Source of the DNA: CAYGZQ01 sp964354375 [NCBI: uncultured Planctomycetota bacterium]
GTDB taxonomy: Bacteria > JAJVIF01 > JAPKYR01
Assembly (NCBI GenBank): GCA_964354375.1
Contig: CAYGZQ010000049.1
Span: forward strand, 1 to 29,331
Length of the DNA: 29,331 nt
Reading direction: 5' to 3'
Made by a program: the position numbers and the translations under genes. Positions 1-8,900 of this stretch are shown piece by piece; the first letter of the stretch is position 1, and each line of letters starts with the position of its first letter. The notes below the pieces were generated by a model. It made no database searches, was not told where the DNA came from, and worked only from the letters and a program-made list of their open reading frames with translations.

Positions 1-4
1 GCAC

Positions 5-58
5 CTCACCCCCCTGGCCCCCCTCTCCACAGGAGTGGAGAGGGGGTTGGGGGTGAGG
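5..58. repeat. C/G-rich palindromic repeat, copy 1
   Basis: This is an imperfect hairpin. The left arm is CCTCACCCCCCTGGCCC followed by CTCTCCAC; after a 4-nt loop the right arm is GTGGAGAG followed by a G-rich run and GGTGAGG. Relatives occur at 19663-19745 and around 23196-23323, so it is a dispersed family rather than a gene-specific terminator. It lies upstream of the ferritin-like gene at the window edge. Confidence 0.8.
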
Positions 59-89
59 GAGTCTGTTTCTCGAATTGGCAGGCTAAGGT

Positions 90-95
90 TATAAT
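90..95 (+). promoter_or_regulatory. Candidate -10 box upstream of the ferritin-like gene
   Basis: A consensus TATAAT lies 45 nt upstream of the ATG at 141. No convincing TTGACA-like -35 box sits 16-18 nt further upstream; the best is TTCTCG at 67-72. The call is inferred from sequence only. Confidence 0.4.
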
Positions 96-140
96 GGGTC
101 ACGCGCATTTTCGTAGTTTGCGCCGGGGAGCTCAGACACG

Positions 141-650
141 ATGATCAAAGTCGATGAGAGAATGATCAAGGGCTTGAGAAAGGCGATGGAGATCGAGGTC
201 AACGGCCGCAATTTCTACACCATGGCCGCGGACGGGGCGACCGATCCAAAAGGCAAAGAGGCCTTCCGGATTCTCGCCGACGAGGAGTCTCGACATCTCG
301 ATTTTCTCAGGACTCACTACCTGTCCGCGATGGAGTCCGGCTCGATAGACACCGCTCTCACTCTGGGAGCTCGCCACGATTTCCAGGCAGGGCCGATATT
401 CTCCGACGAGATCACCGGACGCCTGAAGGACGCGCAGTTCGAGATGAGCGCATTATCCATCGGAATGCAGCTTGAGCTCTCCTCTATGGATTTCTACAAG
501 AAGCAGGCCTCGGAGGTCTCGGACCCGTACGTGAAGCGTTTCTATGAAGAGCTGTTGAAATGGGAGAAAGGCCACTACGACGCGCTGTCGCGGCAGCAGG
601 AGATGCTGAAGGAAGACTTCTGGGCGACCGGCGGCTTCGCTCCGTTTTGA
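141..650 (+). CDS. Ferritin-like (rubrerythrin-type) diiron protein
   Basis: A 169-residue all-helical protein of the rubrerythrin/ferritin-like superfamily. Four helices carry the expected diiron ligands: EIE at residues 17-19 followed by NFY, EESRH at 48-52, QLE with E112 followed by DFYKK, and WEKGH with E142 and H145. Family members bind a di-iron centre and act in peroxide reduction, iron handling or substrate oxidation. There is no C-terminal rubredoxin CxxC domain, so this is a stand-alone ferritin-like domain and not full rubrerythrin. It has no signal peptide, so it should be cytoplasmic. GGGGAG about 10 nt upstream supports the ATG at 141. It appears monocistronic: the next gene runs in the opposite direction. 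The family call is firm, but the exact reaction is not readable from sequence. Confidence 0.85.
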   Translation: MIKVDERMIKGLRKAMEIEVNGRNFYTMAADGATDPKGKEAFRILADEESRHLDFLRTHYLSAMESGSIDTALTLGARHDFQAGPIFSDEITGRLKDAQFEMSALSIGMQLELSSMDFYKKQASEVSDPYVKRFYEELLKWEKGHYDALSRQQEMLKEDFWATGGFAPF

Positions 651-673
651 CCTCTGTCCTATCCACCCCATCC

Positions 674-699
674 GAGCCGCGACCGTCAGCGAGCGGTCC
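674..699 (-). repeat. REP-like repeat, inverted copy
   Basis: The sequence starting GAGCCGCGACCGT and ending GAGCGGTCC is the reverse complement, with two substitutions, of the unit seen twice at 1981-2054. This copy and the 1981-2054 pair bracket the gene at 754-1944 in opposite orientation. Confidence 0.75.
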
Positions 700-753
700 T
701 CTTCGGGTCCCCTCCACCTGGCCACATTCTTCATCCTGTGCTTGACGTGCGAC

Positions 754-1944
754 CTACTTCCTCAGTGTTCCTGCGATCTCCTTGAGACGGGGACCAAAGA
801 CCCTGACCATTCGGACCGCGGTGTCAATCATCTCGTCCTGCAACGCCGGCCAGCTCGACGTATCGTCCAGCGAACCCCGCGAGAGAGGCTTGAACACCAC
901 GCTGTGCTGCTTCTCGTCTTGCCTTTCCCATTCAAGAGAGAAGCCGCATTCGCGCTCGATCTCACTCCTTTGGGAGTAAAGAGCGTCAAATATCTTCTTG
1001 TTGATTGCCCTCGACTGGAGGCCGCAGTCAATCCAAATCCCAACTTCCCAATCGGACCTGCGCACTACTAAGCTACAAACCACTCCCGCCACGCCTGTTC
1101 CTACATGCAGCCAGCGGCGCGCAGTCAGCGTCTTCTTCCCGGAAAACAAGTCGGTCTTAGCGTGCGCTCGCTTGAGAAACTGAGTCCAGAACTCGTATCG
1201 TCTCCTCTCCGTTTCCGTGGGCTCTTTCTTTCCATTCAGGGTAAGCACTATCGGGCCGTCGCCGGTTCCTTCCCCCTCTTTGATCCTTCTCCAAATCCTC
1301 CCAAGGCTCCTTCGTATCTCCTGGAACTTGAGGTCCTTGTCGCCGATCGCCTTCCTGATGAGCCCCAGCAAGCGGCGGTCGGGATGATCCATCATGTCCG
1401 TCAACGCCCGCTCGACTCTCTTGTCCATGAGCATCGCTTTTGCAGCCTTTTCGAGGTCGCCCTTCGGGACCTTCTTCTTCGAAAGCAACCATAGCTGTTC
1501 AACAACGTTCTGCATACCCGCAGCTCGCGCAGGAGGATCGATGCAGACCTCAAAGACAAGCTTTTTAGGTGCAGGGCATTTCAGGTCGCTGCGATATACC
1601 TTCCATTTCACGCCGTTCGTGAGAACGCACCAGTCAATGCCATTATTCGCGGCATAACCTACGACCTGAGTAATGCCTTTGACGTCTTCGAGAGTGTCGT
1701 TCAGCGCTTTGGCTTCGATAACGACGACCGGTTTGTCATCTTTCATAAGAGCGTAGTCGATCGACCTTCCGTCGACCGTCACATACTCCAGTTGGACTTC
1801 GTCCGGGTCTCCGACGTCCCATTCGAGGCCCTCCAGGATGGGATCGATGACCAGCTTACGCGTGGTCATCTCATTGATGCCGCGCTTGCGCCATCCCGGG
1901 AGCTTCTCGCGGAGTCTGTCCATTGTTTGCTGTAATTCTTTCAT
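754..1944 (-). CDS. Orphan HsdR N-terminal (HSDR_N-like) nuclease with DUF4268-like C-terminus
   Basis: A 396-residue protein. The N-terminal part matches the type I restriction R-subunit N-terminal fold, a PD-(D/E)xK nuclease: NE at 24-25, D34, D63 in SIDYALMKDD, then E77-A-K79, and a following Q93 (ITQVVGYA). About 270-395 resembles DUF4268 (YEFWTQFLKRAH, then a WEVGIWID strand and FDALYSQR). No helicase motor, specificity subunit or methylase is next to it, so it is not a working type I enzyme by itself. Such proteins are often listed as type I restriction endonuclease-like and may act in defence or DNA repair, which is inference here. The reading frame extends upstream to 2028, but that part only translates repeat DNA. 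The ATG at 1944 has GGGGGAG about 7 nt upstream and begins the conserved part. The gene is bracketed by inverted REP-like repeats. Confidence 0.75.
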   Translation of the reverse strand: MKELQQTMDRLREKLPGWRKRGINEMTTRKLVIDPILEGLEWDVGDPDEVQLEYVTVDGRSIDYALMKDDKPVVVIEAKALNDTLEDVKGITQVVGYAANNGIDWCVLTNGVKWKVYRSDLKCPAPKKLVFEVCIDPPARAAGMQNVVEQLWLLSKKKVPKGDLEKAAKAMLMDKRVERALTDMMDHPDRRLLGLIRKAIGDKDLKFQEIRRSLGRIWRRIKEGEGTGDGPIVLTLNGKKEPTETERRRYEFWTQFLKRAHAKTDLFSGKKTLTARRWLHVGTGVAGVVCSLVVRRSDWEVGIWIDCGLQSRAINKKIFDALYSQRSEIERECGFSLEWERQDEKQHSVVFKPLSRGSLDDTSSWPALQDEMIDTAVRMVRVFGPRLKEIAGTLRK

Positions 1945-1980
1945 TAGCACTCCCCCACATGGTTGCCGGGTCGCCGGTGA

Positions 1981-2054
1981 GGACCGCTTCCTTACGGTCG
2001 CGGCTCTGATACAATCCCACAATGGCATGGACCGCTCCCTTACGGTCGCGGCTC
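1981..2054 (+). repeat. REP-like repeat, two direct copies 48 nt apart
   Basis: GGACCGCTTCCTTACGG followed by TCGCGGCTC occurs at 1981-2006 and again, with C for T at position 9, at 2029-2054. An inverted copy is at 674-699, and weaker relatives are near 5734-5755 and 25632-25659. The second copy runs into the stop codon of the gene on its right. Units of this kind are widely scattered in some bacterial genomes and are often mistranslated as short spurious proteins. Confidence 0.8.
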
Positions 2055-5000
2055 AGATGACTATGTACAGCGTGTCGTTCGCGATCACATAGATCAGCGT
2101 CCCGTCCGTCTCGAGCGCATAAGCTCCGTCCAGAGCCAGCTCTCCGACAAACTGCGGATCCGAGGGCACAGAGACGTCGAACACGACAAGCCCGTAATCG
2201 GTCCGGCTTATGTACGCGAAGTCGCCCAACAGGACCACTTCGTAGCCCCATGACCCCTGACCGTCCGTCGACTCGCCGAGGAGGGGAGGATCAGTCGGGT
2301 TGGCGCCTATGTCGTAGAGGCTGAGCGCTCCCGTGTTGTAGTTGACCGAGTACAGTGTCGTCCCGGAAAGGGCCAGTCCGACAGTCTGGTCATCGCCGAA
2401 TGTGTTCACAATCGTCGGCGCGGACGGGTTCGTTCGATCGACCGCAATTATGCCCGAGTAGTAGTGAGCGACGTAAATCTGATTGCCGCTGATCTGGACA
2501 TCGTACGAATAGCCGTCGTACGGAAGCTCCATTTCGCCGTAGGACTCGATGTTGTGGGGATCCGTTACATCGACCGGCAGAAGCGACGGGGAATAGGTCG
2601 CGCAATACACCCAGTCGCCCGACTTGTCGATACTGAATCCGCCGTACAAGTCCACCCCGTCGACCATCTGCGGAGATGACGGGTTCGTCAGATCGATGAT
2701 GGAGAAGTAGTAGTAGCCGCCCACGTAGGCGTACGAATCGTCGCACCTCACCGAGTACGTGTAATCCCCGTTCCATGTACCCTTCAGCTCCGGGTTCACG
2801 GGATCGCTTCGATCGAACACCTTCAGCCCCTCGTAACTGTCCGCGACCAACAGCAGGCTGTCGTTGAGCGCCAGGCCATACGGGTAGTAAAGCTGGATTG
2901 ACCCGAGTATCTGCGGATCCGTCGGATCTCCGCTGCCGCTCGGCGTGCAGCTCACAATGACAAGATTATCGTCCTCATTGCCCGCCTGATCCTCGGCCCT
3001 CACAACGAAATACCACTCGACATCCTTGGTCAGCCCGCCCACCTTAGCCTGAAGCTCCGTCGTCTGGCCATCGCTCACGGTCACGTTCAGCTTCTTGTTC
3101 GCCGTCGCGATATCGAACGGCAGCGTGTCCGTGTAGTAGATGTTGTACTTCACCGGCGGCGTGAGCTCGTCGTCGGCGGTGTTGAACCCGATGGTCGCAG
3201 ACGAATAGCTCGGGTCGGCGGTCTGGGCGCCGATCGTGGTCACCCAGTACGGTGGATCGGTGTCGGTCCCGATCTCCAGCACTCCGCTCGATATCGGAAA
3301 CTGCGTGTAACCTGCCTCGATGCGCTCCACGGTCCCGACATCCTTGTAGCTCTCAAGCGTCAGCCAGATCGTGGACCCGTCAGGCGACATGCTGATGTCG
3401 GCTGCGACAAACAGGACGAGAGGTGTCTTGTAGGTCCAGGGAATGTCCAGACCCTTGAATCTCGCACGATTCACGCCCGGCGGAACTTCCTCGCCAAGCA
3501 TCTCATCGTTTTTGTCAAAATAGCCGTTCCCGTTGAAGTCGCGATACAAATGGACAAGCGCAAGATTGCTGTTGGGCACCGACCCCGATTTCATGATGTT
3601 GATCCCGTCCAGGGTCGCCTGGTAGCCGATGTCCACGGTAAGCTTCAGAAACGGGACGATGGTTCCCTGCTGATGGAGGAACTTCGGAGTGATGTCCTCC
3701 CCCGTAACGGTCATGTCGTTTGAGGCATTGTGGACCCTCAGTCCGTAGGTCGTGGAGTTCCCCGACGCAGGCGAGAACACCTTCAGGAAATACTCCACGC
3801 CGGGTTCGACATCCATGAAAATCGATTCGCTGCTCGAGTTGTAGTGATTCGCGCCGGTCGAGTCCTCGACAAGGCTCGTGAGGCCGGAATCGGAATAGAG
3901 GGCTATGTCCAGATTTTCTCCCCAGGTGAAAATGTCGAGATCGATAATTAGGTAGCCCTGAGTCACCGTGGTGAACCGGTACAGGTCCTGAACATCCTGG
4001 TACGGGTTACCGGGCACATCATGGATGGTGTCGAACACCTGGGAATCGGGAAGCGTAAGAGTCACAAACCCCAGACCGTCCTCCTGGTCGGCGTACCTGT
4101 CCGATCCGTACACGGCCCTCAGCGCGTTAACCCTGCCGTAGCCCGTCTGAATGTCGAAGCCGGGCACATTGAGATCGTCCGCGGTGTCCTCAAGTCTGTC
4201 CCATGACCATTGGGGAGATTCCTCAGGGAAGTAACTGCGGATCAGAGCCATCACTCCCGCGGACATCGGGCAAGCGCAGGACGTGCCGCCGAAGAAGTCC
4301 ATGGAGATTCCGTCCCAGTATGTGTCGTAGTGGGCGCCGTAGGTGGTCGTGTACTGGGCGCCGTAGCCCATGACGTTCAGGTGTTCGCCGTAATTCGATC
4401 CCCAGTAGTAACCGTTCTCGCCGCTCGTGATCCTTTTCTCATCCATGGGATCCAGGTATTCACTGAACGGGACCGTCGCGCCGATGGTCATGACCGATTC
4501 GTAGCCGGTCGGGTAGAACAACTCGGTGGTGCTGTCGTTGCCGGCCGACGCCATGAGTATCACACCGTTGCCGCTGTCCCATGTGTCGTCACAGGCCACT
4601 TTCATGATGTCCGAATAGTAAGGGGTGCCGAAGGACATGCTGACAATGTCCGCATTGTTTTTGGCGGCATAGTCCATGCCCATCACGACGGTCGACTCAA
4701 GGTTGCCGTAGCCGGTCAGGTCCACCTTGATCGCCATGATCCTGACGCCCGGCGCAACACCGGAGACTCCCCGCTCGTTATCCTGCGTGGCGGCAACGAT
4801 CCCGCTGCAGGCCGTACCGTGGTAGTACGCATAGGAGCCGTCATCGTACGGGTCGTTGTCGTTGTCCCAGCAGTCCCATCCGCGCCAATCGTCTATGTAG
4901 CCGTTCCCGTCGTTGTCGATCCCGTCATCGGGAATCTCGTCTTCATTGACCCAGATCTGGTCTTCAAGGTCCTCGTGATCGAACCTGACCCCTGTGTCCA

Positions 5001-5616
5001 TGATCGCTACAACAACATCATCCGAGCCCTTCGTCTCGTTCCAGACCACGCTCGCGCCGATCATGGACGGTCCCCACTGATCGTAGGGGCTGTCGCGGGG
5101 ATCCAACGGGTCTTCCGTATACGCCCACATGGGATCGTTGGGAAAATACAGGACCTCGTCAGGGTAATAGAAATAGTTCGGCTCGGCGAAACGCACGCGG
5201 GGATCGGATTTCAGACGTGCGACCATCTCCGGGACCGAAGTGCCGTCGGTGATTTTCAGTTCGTACAGCGTTCCCCACCGGCATTTGATCGCACGGGCAA
5301 GATTGAGCGGCAGCCCCGTGATAAACGATGCACCGGGCTTCGGCCCGTCGTTCTGCAGCACGACGAGGACCTCGCCTTCCAGGAAAGCGGGTCTCGGACC
5401 CGAGGCGTTCAAACCCGTCAGGACTCCGCCGGTAGACACGCCGCCGGCCGGACTCCCCGCTCCGCCGGAGTTGGCGCCCGTGTAGGGAGTGCGGTCTCCC
5501 GGCAGTGTCGGGGCACCCTTGTCTTTCCCGCCGCATCCGATCAGCAGCGTCGCCGTCAGAGCGAGAACCGTGCACACTCTCAGGATTCCGCGAAACCGCA
5601 CAATCATGTTGCTCAT
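2053..5616 (-). CDS. Subtilisin-like (S8) lipoprotein with PPC-like domain and LVIVD-type repeats, paralog 1
   Basis: A 1187-residue predicted lipoprotein. The signal peptide ends in LLIGC with lipidation Cys28. Residues 78-150 form a fervidolysin/inhibitor-type propeptide (EGEVLVVLQ, LKSDPRVRFAEPN). The S8 catalytic set is complete: D207 (AIMDTG), H266 (YHGTAC), N360 (SAGND) and S446 (GGTSCACP). An acidic Ca-binding-like loop, DNDGNGYIDD, starts near 234, and another, FNGNGYFDKND, lies further on. After the protease come a PPC-like beta domain (LYRFTT to TTYGLRV), an Ig/FN3-like region and a C-terminal propeller of LVIVD-type repeats (VFDRSDPVNP, PVDVTDPHN) ending in LYIVI. It probably acts as an anchored surface protease. 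The ATG at 5616 is chosen over an upstream start because GGAGGAA lies 4-5 nt before it and the paralog starts at the same point. A repeat copy overlaps the TGA stop. Confidence 0.88.
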   Translation of the reverse strand: MSNMIVRFRGILRVCTVLALTATLLIGCGGKDKGAPTLPGDRTPYTGANSGGAGSPAGGVSTGGVLTGLNASGPRPAFLEGEVLVVLQNDGPKPGASFITGLPLNLARAIKCRWGTLYELKITDGTSVPEMVARLKSDPRVRFAEPNYFYYPDEVLYFPNDPMWAYTEDPLDPRDSPYDQWGPSMIGASVVWNETKGSDDVVVAIMDTGVRFDHEDLEDQIWVNEDEIPDDGIDNDGNGYIDDWRGWDCWDNDNDPYDDGSYAYYHGTACSGIVAATQDNERGVSGVAPGVRIMAIKVDLTGYGNLESTVVMGMDYAAKNNADIVSMSFGTPYYSDIMKVACDDTWDSGNGVILMASAGNDSTTELFYPTGYESVMTIGATVPFSEYLDPMDEKRITSGENGYYWGSNYGEHLNVMGYGAQYTTTYGAHYDTYWDGISMDFFGGTSCACPMSAGVMALIRSYFPEESPQWSWDRLEDTADDLNVPGFDIQTGYGRVNALRAVYGSDRYADQEDGLGFVTLTLPDSQVFDTIHDVPGNPYQDVQDLYRFTTVTQGYLIIDLDIFTWGENLDIALYSDSGLTSLVEDSTGANHYNSSSESIFMDVEPGVEYFLKVFSPASGNSTTYGLRVHNASNDMTVTGEDITPKFLHQQGTIVPFLKLTVDIGYQATLDGINIMKSGSVPNSNLALVHLYRDFNGNGYFDKNDEMLGEEVPPGVNRARFKGLDIPWTYKTPLVLFVAADISMSPDGSTIWLTLESYKDVGTVERIEAGYTQFPISSGVLEIGTDTDPPYWVTTIGAQTADPSYSSATIGFNTADDELTPPVKYNIYYTDTLPFDIATANKKLNVTVSDGQTTELQAKVGGLTKDVEWYFVVRAEDQAGNEDDNLVIVSCTPSGSGDPTDPQILGSIQLYYPYGLALNDSLLLVADSYEGLKVFDRSDPVNPELKGTWNGDYTYSVRCDDSYAYVGGYYYFSIIDLTNPSSPQMVDGVDLYGGFSIDKSGDWVYCATYSPSLLPVDVTDPHNIESYGEMELPYDGYSYDVQISGNQIYVAHYYSGIIAVDRTNPSAPTIVNTFGDDQTVGLALSGTTLYSVNYNTGALSLYDIGANPTDPPLLGESTDGQGSWGYEVVLLGDFAYISRTDYGLVVFDVSVPSDPQFVGELALDGAYALETDGTLIYVIANDTLYIVI

Positions 5617-5674
5617 GGGTTCCTCCATAGCGCACTCGCTCGGCACGTCGGGGTGCCAAGTGAATACACGGATA

Positions 5675-5703
5675 ATGATACCTCAAAAGGGGGCTAATGA
5701 CAA
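5675..5703 (-). promoter_or_regulatory. Candidate sigma70-type promoter of S8 paralog 1
   Basis: On the minus strand TTGTCA (5698-5703), a 17-nt spacer and TATCAT (5675-5680) lie 59 nt upstream of the start at 5616. The upstream paralog has the similar TGAGATATGATTAG at the same distance (TATGAT at 9524-9529), which supports a shared promoter region. Confidence 0.5.
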
Positions 5704-5770
5704 AACGGAGCGGTCGGGGAGCGTAGCCGATGGGACCGCTGCCTTACGAGCCCGTTAAAAAGGCCTCTTT

Positions 5771-5839
5771 GTGGGGCAGGCTTTCCAGCCTGCCACCTCT
5801 GGAGGCCGCATGAATGGCAGGCTGGAAAGCCTGCCCCAC
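5771..5839. repeat. Perfect 25-bp inverted repeat between the S8 paralogs
   Basis: The arms at 5771-5795 and 5815-5839 are exact reverse complements (GTGGGGCAGGCTTTCC onward, and its mirror), with a 19-nt loop. The only adjacent T-run is short, so this is more likely a dispersed palindromic element than a terminator, although a stem this stable could still affect transcript ends. A degenerate REP-like unit lies just upstream (about 5734-5755). Confidence 0.85.
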
Positions 5840-5910
5840 ATCCGGGAACCGGCCGATCGGGACTTTTTCGACAGCCCCTTCCGACGGCGGATGGGAGCCA
5901 AGTTCGCCGG

Positions 5911-8900
5911 TTAGATGACTATGTACAGCGTGTTCTCGGCCAACACATAGATCAGCGCGCCGTCGGTCACAAGCCTTCCAGCCCCCGCCATCGGCAGTTG
6001 CCCGACGACCTCCGGATCCGACGGCGTGGAGACATCAAACACCACCAGGCCGTAATCATACCGGGCGACGTAGGCATAGTCCCCCAGCGCAACCACATCG
6101 TAGCTCTCGTACCCGGGACCCTCAGTGGACTGACCCAGCAGGGGAGGATTCGCGGGGTCCGTCCCGATGTCGTAGAGGCTGAGAGTACCGATGTCTAAGT
6201 CGGTCGCGTACAGTGTGCTTCCGGAAACACACAGGCCGGCAACCATAGAGCTGCCGAAGGTATTCTCAATAACGGGAGCGGAGGGCGTTGTCCTGTCGAT
6301 GGCAACTATACCTGCATACACGAAAGCTAGATAGATGTAGTCTCCGCTGATTTGTATATCAAACGGTACTCCGAAGTACGGGAGCTCCACCTCCGGGTAG
6401 TCGATCACGTCATAGGGATCGGCGACGTCGACCGGGACCAGCGAGGGAGAGGATGCCACGCAGTACACCCAGTCGCCGGACTTGTCGCTGCTTTGTGCGC
6501 CGTATACGTATGCCGAATCGGTCGTCTGCGGCCACGAGGGGTCCGAGAGATCGATGACGTAGAAGTCGAAATAGCCGCCCACGTAGGCATACGAATCATC
6601 GCAGGTCACGGAGTACGGATAATCCCCGGTCCATACACCTTCCAGGTCCGGATTCACGGGATCGGTCCGATCAAACACCTGCAGCCCGTTGTAGAGGTCG
6701 GCAACAAGAAGGAGACTGCCGTTGAGCGCCAAATCAGTAGGGTAGGAAAACTGAATGGAGCCCAATATCTGCGGGTCGGTCGGATCCCCGCTGCCGCTCG
6801 GCGTGCAGCTCACTATCACGAGGTTGTCTTCTTCGTTGCCCGCCTGGTCCTCGGCCCTCACAACAAAATGCCACTCGACATCGTCGGTCAGTCCGCCCAC
6901 TTTCGCCTTGAGGTCCGTTGTTGTGCCCCCGCTCACAGCCACGTCGGCTTTCTTGTTCGCAGTCGCGATATCGAACGGCAGCGTGTCCGTGTAGTAGATG
7001 TTGTACTTCACAGGCGGCGTGAGGAGATCGTCAGCTGTGTTGAAGCCGATGTTCGCAGACGAGTAGGCGGGGTCGGCAATCTGGGCTCCGACGGTTGAGA
7101 CCCAGTACGGCGGGTCGTCATCGACGCCCAGCTCGACAAAGTCGCTGGCAATCGGGAAGCCGGCGTACGGCGCCACAAGACCTTCCTTCGTGGATACATC
7201 CTTGTAGCTCTCCAGCGAAAGGGCGATCCTGGACCCCTCCTCAGACAGATTCAGGGCCGCGGCCACGAAGAGAACGAGAGCTTTGTCGTGGTCCCAGGAC
7301 AGATCCAGGTCATCGATGCGCGCCCGGTTGGTGCCCGGAGGGGTCTCCTGTCCCACGAGCTCGTCGCCGTCATCGAAAACACCATCGTCGTTCGAATCGC
7401 GATACAGGCTCACCAGGGCGAGATTGGCGTTCGGCACGGTTCCGGACTTGGATACGATTATTTCGTCGAGCGTCGCCTTGTAGCCCACCTCGAGGTTGAG
7501 CTTCAGGAACGGCACGACATTGCCGGTCTGGTAGCTGAACGCCGGCGCGATGCTCTCGCCCGTGACGATCAGATCATTCGTGAAGCTGCGAACACTCAGC
7601 CCGTAGGTTGTGGAACTGCCTTCCGCCGGGGAGAACACCCTTATGTAATACTCGTGTCCGATCTCCAGATCCGCCGCACCGATCGACTCGAAGCTGGAAT
7701 CGAAATGATTCGGACCCGTGGAGTCATTCACGAGCTGAGTCATCTCACGGTCCGAGTAAAGGGCGATGTCGAGATCCTCGCCCCAGGTGAAGATGTCAAG
7801 ATCGATGGCCATGTAGCCGTCGGTGTCCATGACGAACTTGTAGAGGTCCTCGGTGTCCCGGTACGGATTACCAGGGACGTCATGGATGGTGTCGAACATC
7901 TGCGCATCGGGGAGCGCGAGCGGCACGAATCCCTCGGGGTCCTCCTGATCGGAATACCTGTCGGAACCGTAGAGCGCCCTCAGGGGATTCACCCGCCCGT
8001 ACCCGGTCTCGATGTCGAAGCCGGGCACATCGAGATCGTCCGCAGTTTCCTCGATTCTCTGCACCGACCAGGCTGGGGACTTGTTCAAGAAATGCGAACG
8101 GATCAGTGCCATCACGCCCGCGGAAAAAGGCGTTGCGCATGAGGTACCGCCGAAGAACCCATTGTAGCCGCCGTCCCAGTACGTGTCGTTGGCGCCGCCG
8201 TACGTCGTCGTGTACTGCGCCCCGTATCCCATGACCGTCAGATGGCTTCCGTAGTTCGAGCCCCAGTAATAGTCGTCCTCACCCGCGACAATCCTCTTCT
8301 CGTCTCTCGGCTCAAGATACTCGGTGAACGGACATGTTCCGCCGATAGCCATCACAGAGTCATAGGCGTTCGGATAACAGAGCTCGGTGGTGCTTTCATT
8401 TCCGATCGCACCCATGAGGATCACGCCGTGACCGTTGTCCCACGCGTCATCGCACGCGATCTTCATGATTTCGGAGTACTCGTACGATCTGAAGGACATG
8501 CTTACGATGTCGGCCCGGTTCACGGCAGCGTAGTTCATGCCCTCGACGACCGTCGACACAAACCCGCCCGAACCGGTCAGATCGACCTTCACGGCCATTA
8601 TTTTGACGCCCGGAGCGACTCCGGACAGGCCCTTTTCATTATCCTGAACCGCCGCGGCGACTCCGCTGCACGCCGATCCGTGATAGGAGGCATACGCGCC
8701 GTCATCGTACGGGTCGTTATCCATGTCCCAGGTGTCCCAGCCCCACCAGTCATCGATGTAGCCGTTCAGATCGTCATCCACATCGTTGTCGGGAATCTCA
8801 TCCTCGTTTATCCAGAGATTGGCGTTGAGGTCCTCGTGATCGAACCTCACACCGGTGTCCATGATCGCGATCACGGCGTCGCTCGTGCCCTTGGTCTGGT

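Noticed and set aside
754-1944. Complete type I restriction enzyme
   Set aside because: There is no helicase domain, HsdM or HsdS nearby; only the N-terminal nuclease-like part and a DUF4268-like tail are present.
1945-2028. N-terminal extension of the HsdR-N/DUF4268 gene
   Set aside because: It translates the dispersed repeat; a strong ribosome site precedes the ATG at 1944.
4210-5697. Long plus-strand open frame (495 codons) opposite S8 paralog 1, with similar long frames at 7288-8142 and 8242-9516 opposite paralog 2
   Set aside because: The minus strand encodes a clear protease with all catalytic motifs, and the antisense translations are Arg/His/Val-rich with no domains. They are by-products of GC-rich codon use.
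5771-5839. Rho-independent terminator
   Set aside because: The stem is far longer than usual, there is no following T-run, and the sequence looks like a dispersed palindrome.
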